Below, piece by piece: positions 28,112 to 36,044 of a stretch of DNA of 64,000 bases. Under the pieces are notes generated by a model, which did not search any database, was not told the origin of the DNA, and worked only from the letters and a program-made list of their open reading frames with translations. Numbering within the stretch: the stretch's first letter is position 1; the number at the start of each line of letters is the position of its first letter. The stretch comes from Hydrogenophaga sp. BPS33 (lineage in GTDB: Bacteria > Pseudomonadota > Gammaproteobacteria > Burkholderiales > Burkholderiaceae_C). The stretch lies in contig NZ_CP044549.1 of the NCBI RefSeq assembly GCF_009859475.1, positions 5,518,001 through 5,582,000 on the forward strand. The letters are read 5' to 3'. The translations under genes were made by a program, and so were the position numbers.

Positions 28112-29065
28112 TCAGAAGTTGTGGGCCAGACCCACGCCCCAGCCGGTGATGGCCTTGCCAACTGGCGAACCGTTAAAGCCTTGCTGAGCATTCTTCTTGT
28201 TGCCGATGTTCACATAGGCCGTAGTGCGCTTGCTCAGGAAGTACTTGTAGCCACCGTGGATCACACGGGTGGTGCCTGCACCAGCTTCGCTACGGTCATA
28301 AGAAGCCCACAATTCGCCGGGGCCGACAGGAGCGGTCACGCCCAATGCCCAGTCGTTGTCGGCATCCGACGCCACATTGGCGCGGTCGTTATACGAGAAG
28401 AGCAGCTTGGCTGGGCCGAAGTTGTACGAAGCAGCAAGCAGACGCAAAGACGTGATGCCAGGGGCTACCTGACCCACATTCTTCGAGTAAGCGAAGTTCA
28501 CAGCCAGAGGACCATTGGCGTACGAAACACCAAAACCACGGTGTGCGTTCACACCAGCAGCTTCAGAAGGCGCGTAGGAAATCTGTCCGCTGAAACCACC
28601 AAAGTTCGGCGTCGTGTACAGAATTTGGTTGTCCACGTACACGCCGTTGGTGAACAGGGTGTTGCTACGCGTTTGGTAGCCAGTCACGCCCTTGGTGCTG
28701 TTCGCGGTCAAGGCCAGGTTGAAGGTGGGGTTGAAAGAACGGCCCAGCTTCAGGGTACCGAAACCACCTTGCAGGCCCACCCACATGTCGTTGTTACCCA
28801 AAACGTTGCCCGCAGTGGTGCCAGTGCTGGCGTCGAAAGAGGTCGCAATTTTGAAGATAGCCTTAAGACCACCACCCAGGTCTTCCGTACCAGACACTGC
28901 CCAGTGGCTGGTGCCGAGGCGGCTGGAAGTCATTTCCAGCGGGCTGACTTGGCCGCCACGGTCTTCGAGGCCGACGTCAACGGTGCCGCTCAGGGTCACG
29001 GAGGATTGTGCGAATGCGGCGCTGGTGGCTGCCACGGCGGCCAAAGCGATCAGGGTCTTTTTCAT
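28112..29065 (-). CDS. Gram-negative trimeric porin (second copy)
   Basis: 317 residues from the ATG at 29065. Signal peptide MKKTLIALAAVAATSAAFA, then SSVTLSGTVDVGLEDRGGQV, SRLGTSHWAVSGTEDLGGGL and a C-terminal strand GWGVGLAHNF with terminal Phe. It is clearly related to the porin at 26861-27850 but diverged in the predicted loop regions, so the two may differ in size or charge selectivity. About 275 bp of promoter region separates it from the divergent coq7 gene. Confidence 0.95.
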   Translation of the reverse strand: MKKTLIALAAVAATSAAFAQSSVTLSGTVDVGLEDRGGQVSPLEMTSSRLGTSHWAVSGTEDLGGGLKAIFKIATSFDASTGTTAGNVLGNNDMWVGLQGGFGTLKLGRSFNPTFNLALTANSTKGVTGYQTRSNTLFTNGVYVDNQILYTTPNFGGFSGQISYAPSEAAGVNAHRGFGVSYANGPLAVNFAYSKNVGQVAPGITSLRLLAASYNFGPAKLLFSYNDRANVASDADNDWALGVTAPVGPGELWASYDRSEAGAGTTRVIHGGYKYFLSKRTTAYVNIGNKKNAQQGFNGSPVGKAITGWGVGLAHNF

Positions 29066-29340
29066 GGAAGTTTTCTCCAAGGGTTGATGAGGGCCGCAGG
29101 TCTTGGCCGACGAGCCAACTTCCGTTCAGGAAGCTGCGCCAATTGCATCAGAAAGTTTCCCCATACGCCATGTTGATGGATGTATTTGCGCCGTTACAAC
29201 GGTGCATCCGTTGCACGCCTGCCACGAAGTCGGTGTTTACCCGGACGTCCAAACATCCTGTACCCCAACGAACCCAACGACCGGTCTTCAGACAAACCGT
29301 GGCAGGATGGCATTCGACGAATTCTTGAGCTTGCATTGCC

Positions 29341-30003
29341 ATGCGCACACCGACCGATGTTTTGTTGATCACCGCCGATGCGGCACTTCGTACCTTGTTC
29401 GTGAGTCCGAAAGCTTCTCGTGGCTGCCCCACACTACCGGAGCGGGCCACCGATGCTGAGCTCAGTGCGAGCGAAAAACAACTTTCGGGGGCGTTGATGC
29501 GCGTCAACCACGTCGGGGAGGTGTGCGCGCAGGCGCTGTACACCGCGCAAGCGCTCGCAGCGCGTTGGCCGCGCGGCTCGGGCAAAGCACCCGATGAGGC
29601 TCTGGCCTTGCAATTGGAGGCCGCTGGGCGCGAGGAGACCGATCACCTGGCATGGACAGAGACGCGTCTCAAGGAGCTCGGCGCGCGGCCTTCGCTGCTC
29701 AACCCGCTCTGGTATGCCGGCGCGTTCGGCTTGGGTTTGGCGGCGGGGCGCCTGGGAACAGGCGTAAGCCTCGGTTTTGTCGTGGAAACCGAGCGCCAGG
29801 TGGAGGCACACCTCGCAAGCCACATGGACCGCCTGCCAGCCACGGATCAAGCCTCTCGGGCGATCGTGGCGCAGATGAAGGACGACGAAGCCCGACATGC
29901 ACGCGAGGCCCAGCACGCAGGCGCAGTGGAGCTGCCACGCGCCGCGAAGGCCCTGATGCGCCTGGCCGCGAAGGTCATGACGACCGTGGCGCACCGCATC
30001 TGA
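29341..30003 (+). CDS. coq7: 2-polyprenyl-3-methyl-6-methoxy-benzoquinol monooxygenase Coq7
   Basis: 220 residues. A ferritin-like di-iron carboxylate protein. The ligand motifs are visible: [18 protein letters not shown] (E and H), [10 protein letters not shown] and DDEARHA. It hydroxylates the demethoxyubiquinol ring in ubiquinone biosynthesis, at the membrane surface. The start at 29341 matches the usual N-terminal ADAALRTLF region of Burkholderiales Coq7. The gene is convergent with the OsmC gene (22 bp between stops). Confidence 0.95.
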   Translation: MRTPTDVLLITADAALRTLFVSPKASRGCPTLPERATDAELSASEKQLSGALMRVNHVGEVCAQALYTAQALAARWPRGSGKAPDEALALQLEAAGREETDHLAWTETRLKELGARPSLLNPLWYAGAFGLGLAAGRLGTGVSLGFVVETERQVEAHLASHMDRLPATDQASRAIVAQMKDDEARHAREAQHAGAVELPRAAKALMRLAAKVMTTVAHRI

Positions 30004-30025
30004 GCGGCACGCTCAACAAGGGCCA

Positions 30026-30475
30026 TCAGGCTTCGAGCAATTCGAAACTGGTGGTGATGTCGGCGGTTTTCCCGAGCATGATGCTGGCCGAGCAGTATTT
30101 GTCGTGGCTCATGACAATGGCGCGTTCCACAGCCGCATTCGGAATGCGCTTGCCCGTGACGCTGAAGTGCATGTGAATCTTGGTGAACACTTTGGGATCC
30201 GTCTGCGCGCGCTCGGTGGTCAGCTTGACTGAGCAAGCCCGCACGTCGTGCCGGCCACGTTTGAGGATGAGGACCACGTCGTAAGCGGTACATCCGCCCG
30301 TGCCAGCCAGCACGGTTTCCATGGGGCGGGGCGCCAGGTTGGCACCGCCATTCTCAGGTTTGACGGCATCGGGCGCGCCATCCATGGCGATCACGTGGCC
30401 CGTCCCCGTCTCGGCAATGAAGCCCATTTGCGAGCGGGTGCCGGCCGAGCCGGTCCAGGTGACGGTGCATTCCAT
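30026..30475 (-). CDS. OsmC-family protein
   Basis: 149 residues. OsmC/Ohr fold with the two conserved cysteines of the family: LAGTGGCTAYDVVLILK and DKYCSASIML. Members are thiol peroxidases that reduce organic hydroperoxides, or less well understood OsmC-like YhfA proteins; the spacing and the RPMETVLAGTGGC motif fit the YhfA-type subgroup. It probably acts in the cytoplasm. Its promoter region lies back to back with the ilvA leader unit. Confidence 0.9.
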   Translation of the reverse strand: MECTVTWTGSAGTRSQMGFIAETGTGHVIAMDGAPDAVKPENGGANLAPRPMETVLAGTGGCTAYDVVLILKRGRHDVRACSVKLTTERAQTDPKVFTKIHMHFSVTGKRIPNAAVERAIVMSHDKYCSASIMLGKTADITTSFELLEA

Positions 30476-30552
30476 GGTGTGTCCTGTCGTGTGAAATAAG
30501 CAACGGATTTGGGGCAGGCGCTCTAAAAATCATAGAAATGCTGCTCACATTG

Positions 30553-30580
30553 TTGCGATGCAGCATGAACGCGCTATACT
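30553..30580 (+). promoter_or_regulatory. Promoter upstream of the ilvA leader unit
   Basis: TTGCGA at 30553-30558 and TATACT at 30575-30580 with a 16-base spacer form a good sigma-70 promoter. Transcription would begin near 30587, only about 45 bases before a strong terminator hairpin at 30630-30665. Confidence 0.65.
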
Positions 30581-30586
30581 CGCGTC

Positions 30587-30665
30587 ATTGTATTTTCGGT
30601 TGTCTCCTCTACCCTCCACGGGTGGATTTAAGCCCGGTCCGGTTCTGCCAGACCGGGCTTTTTTT
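30587..30665 (+). ncRNA. Candidate small RNA or terminated leader before ilvA
   Basis: From the predicted start to the U-run of the terminator is about 79 bases. Besides the terminator it contains a small hairpin tccac-gg-gtgga (30615-30626). The segment has no good open reading frame. It could be an independent sRNA or a transcription attenuator controlling ilvA, whose start lies 33 bases beyond. I see no leader peptide rich in Ile, Leu or Val codons, so a classical attenuator is not supported. Confidence 0.4.
30630..30665 (+). terminator. Intrinsic terminator upstream of ilvA
   Basis: Perfect 10-bp stem aagcccggtc (30630-30639) with gaccgggctt (30651-30660), 11-base loop, and a run of seven T at 30659-30665. 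It lies between a strong promoter and the ilvA start, an unusual place for a terminator unless it ends a small RNA or is conditional. Confidence 0.93.
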
Positions 30666-30697
30666 CGCCCTCGATATGATGTGCGCCGAGGATCAAC

Positions 30698-32308
30698 ATG
30701 CCATCAACGTCTGCCCGTCCCCCATCACAACGTCAATCAACGAGTGCATCGCCGCTCACCCAAATGGGGCCATCCGACTACCTGAAAAAGATTCTGACTG
30801 CGCGGGTGTATGACGTCGCAGTGGAGTCCCCACTGGAAACCGCGACGGACCTCAGCCGCCGCCTGCGCAACACGGTGTTGCTCAAGCGCGAAGACCAGCA
30901 ACCGGTCTTCAGCTTCAAGCTGCGGGGTGCCTATAACAAGATGGCGCACCTGTCTCCCGAACAATTGAAAAAGGGCGTGATCTGCGCCTCTGCCGGCAAT
31001 CACGCCCAAGGTGTCGCGCTCGGTGCACGCAAGCTGGGCACGCGAGCGGTGGTCGTGATGCCGACCACCACGCCCCAGGTGAAGGTCGATGCGGTGCGCG
31101 GATTTGGCGGCGAAGTGGTGCTGCATGGCGAAAGCTATTCCGACGCCTACACCCATTCGCTGACCCTGCAAAAAAAGCAGGGCCTCACGTTCGTGCATCC
31201 CTTCGACGATCCGGATGTGATCGCCGGCCAGGGCACGATCGCGATGGAGATTCTGCGCCAGCTCCAGAGCCTGGGCTCCGACCATCTCGACGCCGTGTTC
31301 GTGGCCATCGGCGGCGGTGGCCTGATCGCCGGCGTGGCCAACTACATCAAGGCGGTCCGCCCCGAGATCAAGGTCATCGGCGTTCAGACCCACGACTCGG
31401 ACGCCATGCTCCAGTCGGTGCAGGGCGGTGCGCGCGTGACGCTGCCCGACGTGGGACTGTTTGCCGATGGCACTGCCGTCAAGCTCGTGGGTGAAGAAAC
31501 CTTCCGCATCGCGCGGGATCTGGTCGACGAATTCATCTCCGTCGATACCGACGCGGTGTGTGCCGCCATCAAGGATGTGTTCGTGGACACGCGCAGCATT
31601 GTCGAGCCGTCCGGCGCGCTGGCGGTAGCGGCCATCAAGCAGTACGTCGCCACACACAAAACACGCGGGGAGACCTATGCCGCGATTCTGTGCGGCGCCA
31701 ACATGAATTTCGACCGGCTGCGCTTCGTCGCCGAACGCGCCGAGGTGGGCGAGGAGCGCGAGGCGCTGTTTGCCGTCACGATTCCCGAGGAACGCGGCAG
31801 TTTCCGGCGCTTCTGCGAAGTGATCGGTGAATTGCCGGGTGGTGCGCGCAACGTGACCGAGTTCAACTACCGCATCCACGATGGCAGTCAGGCCCATGTG
31901 TTCGTGGGGCTGACGACCCATGGCAAGGGCGAGTCGGCCAAGATCGCCGGTTATCTCATCAAGCACGGTTTCGAAACGCTGGACCTCACGCACGACGAGT
32001 TGGCGAAGGAGCACATCCGGCACATGGTGGGCGGCCATTCGCCGCTGGCGCAGGACGAGCGCCTGCTGCGCTTCGTCTTTCCCGAGCGTCCGGGAGCGTT
32101 GCTGAAGTTTCTCAGTCTGCTTCGGCCCGGATGGAACATCAGTCTGTTCCACTACCGCAACCAGGGTGCCGACTACGGGCGCATTCTGGTCGGCCTGCAG
32201 GTTCCGCAGAAGGACCACAAGGCGTTCGGCAAATTCCTGGACACGCTGGGTTACCCGTACGTCGAGGAAACGGACAATCCGGTGTATCGCCTGTTCCTGA
32301 AGAGTTGA
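30698..32308 (+). CDS. ilvA: Biosynthetic threonine ammonia-lyase
   Basis: 536 residues from 30698; an ATG at 30764 (MGPSDYLKKILTARVYDVA) would remove a non-conserved 22-residue head and may be the true start. A PLP fold-II catalytic domain holds the cofactor lysine in FSFKLRGAYNKM, plus CASAGNHAQGVALGA and the phosphate-binding GGGGLIAG. Two C-terminal ACT-like regulatory domains (about 345-510) fit the isoleucine-inhibited biosynthetic enzyme. It makes 2-oxobutanoate from threonine, the first step to isoleucine. cobT follows 7 bp later, so the two are probably cotranscribed. Confidence 0.96.
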   Translation: MPSTSARPPSQRQSTSASPLTQMGPSDYLKKILTARVYDVAVESPLETATDLSRRLRNTVLLKREDQQPVFSFKLRGAYNKMAHLSPEQLKKGVICASAGNHAQGVALGARKLGTRAVVVMPTTTPQVKVDAVRGFGGEVVLHGESYSDAYTHSLTLQKKQGLTFVHPFDDPDVIAGQGTIAMEILRQLQSLGSDHLDAVFVAIGGGGLIAGVANYIKAVRPEIKVIGVQTHDSDAMLQSVQGGARVTLPDVGLFADGTAVKLVGEETFRIARDLVDEFISVDTDAVCAAIKDVFVDTRSIVEPSGALAVAAIKQYVATHKTRGETYAAILCGANMNFDRLRFVAERAEVGEEREALFAVTIPEERGSFRRFCEVIGELPGGARNVTEFNYRIHDGSQAHVFVGLTTHGKGESAKIAGYLIKHGFETLDLTHDELAKEHIRHMVGGHSPLAQDERLLRFVFPERPGALLKFLSLLRPGWNISLFHYRNQGADYGRILVGLQVPQKDHKAFGKFLDTLGYPYVEETDNPVYRLFLKS

Positions 32309-32315
32309 ACGCACC

Positions 32316-33413
32316 ATGGCACTTGACCCCGTCTTCGAGCCGATCACCCGCCGCGTGCCCGAGTTGCCGGCCGAACTCAAGCTGCCCCACATCACACCGA
32401 CCCACGACACGATGCTGGACCACACCGTGCGCCAGCGCCTCATGCCGGACGGATTTCCAGAGCACGTGCTGGGGCGCATGGAGCAACTGGTGCTGCAACT
32501 CGCGCGCATCCAGCATGGAAGCCCGCTGCCATTCGATCTGCTGGCCTTTGACTCGCCGCAATTGGTGGTATTCGCGGCCGACCATGGCATCGCTGACGAA
32601 GGCATGTCCCACTTGCCCCAGTCCATGACCTGCGAGCATGTGATGCAGTTGCTGCTGGGCGCCGCGCCGGTGAGCGCCTTGGCGCAACTGCATGGATTTG
32701 ACGTGACGGTGGTGGACGCCGGCGTGGCCTCGCACATCGCACTGCCCGAAGACGCTCGGCGCAAGGTGCCGCTGCTGTTGCGCAAGATCGGCTATGGCAC
32801 GCGCAACCAGTTGCTCGGGCCTGCCATGTCCCAGATGCAGGCCATTTCGGCATTGCATGCCGGCATGGACGTGGTGCGCCACTTGCCTGGCAATGTGATC
32901 GCGCTCGGTGACGTGGGCGTGGCCAACACCGTGAGCGCATCCTTGCTGCTGACCCGCCTGTGCGGCGTGCCGCTGGCCGACGCCTGCGGGCGAGACGACT
33001 TTCAGGGCGAGAGCCTGAGCGATATCGGGCTGGAGCAACGGATCGAGAAGCTGTCGGCCGCCGCAGGCCGGCACCGAAAGGCCTTGGGTCCGCTGGATTC
33101 GCTCGCGGCACTGGGTGGGTTCGAGATCGCCATGATGACGGGGGCCATTCTCCAGGCTGCCAGCGAGCGGCGCGTGGTCCTGGTCGACGGGTATGTGGCG
33201 GGTGCCGCAGCGCTGGTGGCGCGAGGCCTGGTTCCCGCAGCGGCCGACTATCTGGTGTTCAGCCACCGCTCCGGGGAGTTGGGCCACCGTCTGATGCTGA
33301 TCCACCTGCAGGCGCAACCGCTGCTGGATCTGGGCATGCGCCTTGGCCAAGGCACGGGCGCCTTGATGGCCTGGCCCCTGCTGCTGGCCGCTCAAGCCTT
33401 GCTGGAACGTTGA
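32316..33413 (+). CDS. cobT: Nicotinate-nucleotide-dimethylbenzimidazole phosphoribosyltransferase (CobT)
   Basis: 365 residues. CobT features: VVFAADHGIADEGMSHLP (the DHG loop), the phosphate-binding region IALGDVGVANTVSASLL, ALGGFEIAMMTGAI, VLVDGYVAGAAAL and a C-terminal SHRSGELGHR carrying the general-base Glu. The enzyme activates the lower ligand base (dimethylbenzimidazole or alternatives) as alpha-ribazole phosphate for cobalamin assembly. It starts 7 bp after ilvA. No other cobalamin gene is in the window and no cobalamin riboswitch is seen before the pair, so its expression may follow ilvA. Confidence 0.92.
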   Translation: MALDPVFEPITRRVPELPAELKLPHITPTHDTMLDHTVRQRLMPDGFPEHVLGRMEQLVLQLARIQHGSPLPFDLLAFDSPQLVVFAADHGIADEGMSHLPQSMTCEHVMQLLLGAAPVSALAQLHGFDVTVVDAGVASHIALPEDARRKVPLLLRKIGYGTRNQLLGPAMSQMQAISALHAGMDVVRHLPGNVIALGDVGVANTVSASLLLTRLCGVPLADACGRDDFQGESLSDIGLEQRIEKLSAAAGRHRKALGPLDSLAALGGFEIAMMTGAILQAASERRVVLVDGYVAGAAALVARGLVPAAADYLVFSHRSGELGHRLMLIHLQAQPLLDLGMRLGQGTGALMAWPLLLAAQALLER

Positions 33414-33426
33414 GACGGCCCGGGCC

Positions 33427-33930
33427 TCAGGATCGCTTGGCCTCTTCGGGCAAGGTCAGCTCCACCGTGGTGGGCGCTTCCAGGGCGGTGCCCAACCGAA
33501 CCGAGCGCCGCGTGACGGCCTGCAACACAAGGCCACCATCCAGCGGCGCACCCACGCGGTAGGGGCGCGGCGGCTGGCCGTCCACCGCGATGAGCGCCGC
33601 GCCGTCTCGCGAGCCCACCGCCACCACGCCCAGCAGGTTGTAACGCGGCGGCGCGGCGGGCGCTGCGCTGGCCACGGTGGCCTCGGGCAACGCGCCCAGC
33701 GTGCGGGCCACCGCCGCCGAATCGGCCGTCACCTGCAACAGTGTCCCGGACACCGGGGTGACCGGCGACTGGCCCCAGACCGACAACACCCAGTAACCCG
33801 CGCTCAGTCCCGCCGCCAGCCACAACAGCCCTGCGGCCACCGTGGGCGCACGGCCCCCAGCGGTCATCAGTGCCGCTGGGCTTTCCGTGAGAAAGCCGGA
33901 ATGTCCGAACGCGGGAACCTTCTTCTTCAT
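33427..33930 (-). CDS. gspC: Type II secretion system protein C (GspC)
   Basis: 167 residues from the ATG at 33930. A basic N-terminus, one membrane helix (TVAAGLLWLAAGLSAGYWVL) and a periplasmic homology region (RYNLLGVVAVGSRDGAALIAVDGQPPRPYRVGAPLDGGLVLQAV) that contacts the GspD secretin. No PDZ or coiled-coil C-terminus is present, so it is a short GspC as in other betaproteobacteria. It is divergent from gspG with 77 bp between starts and convergent with cobT (13 bp). Confidence 0.85.
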   Translation of the reverse strand: MKKKVPAFGHSGFLTESPAALMTAGGRAPTVAAGLLWLAAGLSAGYWVLSVWGQSPVTPVSGTLLQVTADSAAVARTLGALPEATVASAAPAAPPRYNLLGVVAVGSRDGAALIAVDGQPPRPYRVGAPLDGGLVLQAVTRRSVRLGTALEAPTTVELTLPEEAKRS

Positions 33931-34007
33931 GCGCGCATTATGATCGACCACCGTGTTTCCCGGCCTGTTCTTCAAGGCCATCTCAGGCCCCGTTTGCGGG
34001 AGATTGC

Positions 34008-34460
34008 ATGCCACACCTACCCCCCCTCTCCACCTCCCGAGCCTGGCGCACCGTTCAGCGCGGCTTCACCCTGATCGAGCTCATGGTGGTGCTGGTCATC
34101 ATCGGTGTGCTCGCAGCGTTGATCGTGCCCAACGTGCTGGACCGCGCCGACGACGCCCGCGTGACCGCCGCCAAAACCGACGTCAACAACCTCATGCAGG
34201 CGCTCAAGCTGTACCGGCTCGACAACCAGCGCTACCCAACGGGAGAACAAGGCCTCAATGCCCTGATCGCCAAGCCATCGGCCGGGCCCACGCCACCCAA
34301 TTGGCGCCCGTACCTGGACAAGCTGCCCGCCGACCCATGGGGCCGTCCTTACCAGTACATCAACCCCGGGCTCAAGGGCGAAGTGGACGTGCTCTCGCTC
34401 GGCGCCGATGGCCAGGCCGGGGGCGAAGGCAAGGACGCTGATATCGGCAGTTGGCAATGA
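34008..34460 (+). CDS. gspG: Type II secretion major pseudopilin GspG
   Basis: 150 residues. A leader of about 19 residues ends at the prepilin peptidase site G-FTLIELMVVLVIIGVLAAL. After the hydrophobic helix come DNQRYPTGEQGLNALI, NWRPYLDKLPADPWGRPYQYINPG and a C-terminal LSLGADGQAGGEGKDADI, the calcium-binding loop region of GspG. It forms the periplasmic pseudopilus that pushes substrates through the secretin. First gene of the plus-strand gsp run. Confidence 0.97.
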   Translation: MPHLPPLSTSRAWRTVQRGFTLIELMVVLVIIGVLAALIVPNVLDRADDARVTAAKTDVNNLMQALKLYRLDNQRYPTGEQGLNALIAKPSAGPTPPNWRPYLDKLPADPWGRPYQYINPGLKGEVDVLSLGADGQAGGEGKDADIGSWQ

Positions 34461-34474
34461 TCTGAAGGCGATCC

Positions 34475-34927
34475 ATGGCCATGAAGTCGCGCGGCTTCAC
34501 GCTGCTTGAGTTGATGGTGGTGCTGGTGATTGTCGCCATCGGCACCGCTGGCGTGGGCCTGGCCATGCGCGACAGCGCAGCCACGCGGCTGGAGCGCGAA
34601 GGCCTGCGGCTGTCGGCGATGCTCGAATCGGCGCGCGCACAATCGCGCACCAGCGGCTTGCCGGTGGTCTGGCGCGGCCTGCCCCAGGGTTTCGAATTCA
34701 TCGGACTGCCCCAGGCAACGGGCACAGGCGCGCCCACCAGCGCCCGTGCCTGGTTGAACGAGGACACCCAGGCCATCGTGATCCAACCGCCGGGCGCGCA
34801 GTCGCTGGTGCTCGGGCCTGAGCCGCTCATTCCCGCCCAGCGCGTCGTGCTGGCGCAAGGCGAGCGCAGGATCACACTGGGCACCGATGGGCTTTCGCCT
34901 TTTGCCGTGCTCGGCCCGCCGCCATGA
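34475..34927 (+). CDS. gspH: Type II secretion minor pseudopilin GspH
   Basis: 150 residues. Short leader MAMKSRG, then FTLLELMVVLVIVAIGTAG after the cleavage site, followed by a beta-rich domain with LSAMLESARAQSRTSGLPVVW, typical of GspH. Minor pseudopilins sit at or near the pilus tip. The stop overlaps the gspI start (ATGA, 34924-34927). Confidence 0.93.
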   Translation: MAMKSRGFTLLELMVVLVIVAIGTAGVGLAMRDSAATRLEREGLRLSAMLESARAQSRTSGLPVVWRGLPQGFEFIGLPQATGTGAPTSARAWLNEDTQAIVIQPPGAQSLVLGPEPLIPAQRVVLAQGERRITLGTDGLSPFAVLGPPP

Positions 34928-35295
34928 AACGCCCGTCACGCGGCTTCACCCTGATCGAGGTGCTGGTGGCGCTTGCGGTGGTCGCCATCACCTTGTCGAC
35001 GGGCCTGCAAGCCACGGGTGCGCTGACGCGCGCCGCAGGGCGGCAAAGCGACCAATGGCTGGCGCAGCTCTGCGCCGAAAACGAACTCACGCGGCTGCGG
35101 CTGCAACGCCAGTTGCCTGGCACCGGCGAGAGCGACGCGACCTGTGTGCAGGCCGGGCGCGAGATGCAGGTGCATCTCTCGGTGCTGCCCACGCCGAACC
35201 CGAACTTCATGCGGGTCGATGCGGTGGTCGCGGCAGCGGTCGACGGCACGCGCGTGCGCCTGTTGACCCTGTCGACCATCATGGGGCGGTACTGA
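34924..35295 (+). CDS. gspI: Type II secretion minor pseudopilin GspI
   Basis: 123 residues. MKRPSRG-FTLIEVLVALAVVAITLSTG is the prepilin leader and N-helix, followed by the GspI pattern QLCAENELTRLRLQRQLPGTGE and a beta-rich C-terminus. Size is typical. It is coupled to gspH (four-base overlap) and to gspJ (one shared base, TGATG). GspI, J and K together form the tip complex. Confidence 0.94.
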   Translation: MKRPSRGFTLIEVLVALAVVAITLSTGLQATGALTRAAGRQSDQWLAQLCAENELTRLRLQRQLPGTGESDATCVQAGREMQVHLSVLPTPNPNFMRVDAVVAAAVDGTRVRLLTLSTIMGRY

Positions 35296-36044
35296 TGGAC
35301 CGCCCCCCGCTGCGCCGCTCGCGCGGCTTCACCCTGATCGAGCTGCTGGTGGCGATCGTCGTCATGTCCATGCTGGCACTGCTGAGCTGGCGCTCGCTGG
35401 ACGGCATGACGCGCACCCAGACCCTCACGCAGCAGCGCGCCGACGATTTGCTGCGCATGCAGGCGGCGATGGGCCAATGGGCGACGGACCTGGATGCCCT
35501 GATCGACACCGGTGAGGTGAACCCCTTGGACTTCAACGGCCAGGTGTTGCGCATGACGCGGCGCGACAGCGCAGAGACCGGCCTGGACAGCCGCGGCATT
35601 CGCGTGGTCGCCTGGGCACGCCTGACCGGCGTGGCCCTGGCAGGCCTGCCCATCATTTCGTCGAGCAGCAGCGCCAGCGGGCAATGGGTGCGCTGGCAAT
35701 CGGGGCCGCTGTTGCGGCGCGATGAACTGGCGCGCGCCTGGCAAAGGGCGGCCGAATGGGGGCGCGGAGCCCTGCCCTCGCAAACCGGCAACCCGGGCAC
35801 CGACAGCGCCATTGCCTTGCTGGGCATCGACAACTGGCGGCTGTTTTACCACCGCGGTGAAACCTGGGGCAATCCGCAGTCATCCACCGGCAACGAGGAG
35901 CCTGTCGGGGGGGTGGAAACCACGCCCGCGTCCAGCGGCATGCCCAATGGCGTGCGCCTGGAACTCGTGCTGGGCACGGGCGAAGGCTTGCATGGCAACC
36001 TGGTGCGCGACTGGGTGCGCCCGACCCTGGAGGCCGGCCGGTGA
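35295..36044 (+). CDS. gspJ: Type II secretion minor pseudopilin GspJ
   Basis: 249 residues from the ATG at 35295. MDRPPLRRSRG-FTLIELLVAIVVMSMLALLSW gives the leader and helix, followed by GMTRTQTLTQQRADDLLRMQ, ATDLDALIDTGEVNPLDFNG and WGRGA, as in GspJ. A proline/Gly-rich segment (about 200-220) is a family-variable loop. Overlaps gspK start by GTGA. Confidence 0.93.
   Translation: MDRPPLRRSRGFTLIELLVAIVVMSMLALLSWRSLDGMTRTQTLTQQRADDLLRMQAAMGQWATDLDALIDTGEVNPLDFNGQVLRMTRRDSAETGLDSRGIRVVAWARLTGVALAGLPIISSSSSASGQWVRWQSGPLLRRDELARAWQRAAEWGRGALPSQTGNPGTDSAIALLGIDNWRLFYHRGETWGNPQSSTGNEEPVGGVETTPASSGMPNGVRLELVLGTGEGLHGNLVRDWVRPTLEAGR

Noticed and set aside
30587..30697. Classical leader-peptide attenuator for ilvA
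   Set aside because: No short open frame with runs of Ile, Leu, Val or Thr codons precedes the terminator.
32281..32316. Cobalamin riboswitch before cobT
   Set aside because: Only 7 bp separate ilvA and cobT, and the ilvA leader has no B12-box-like structure.
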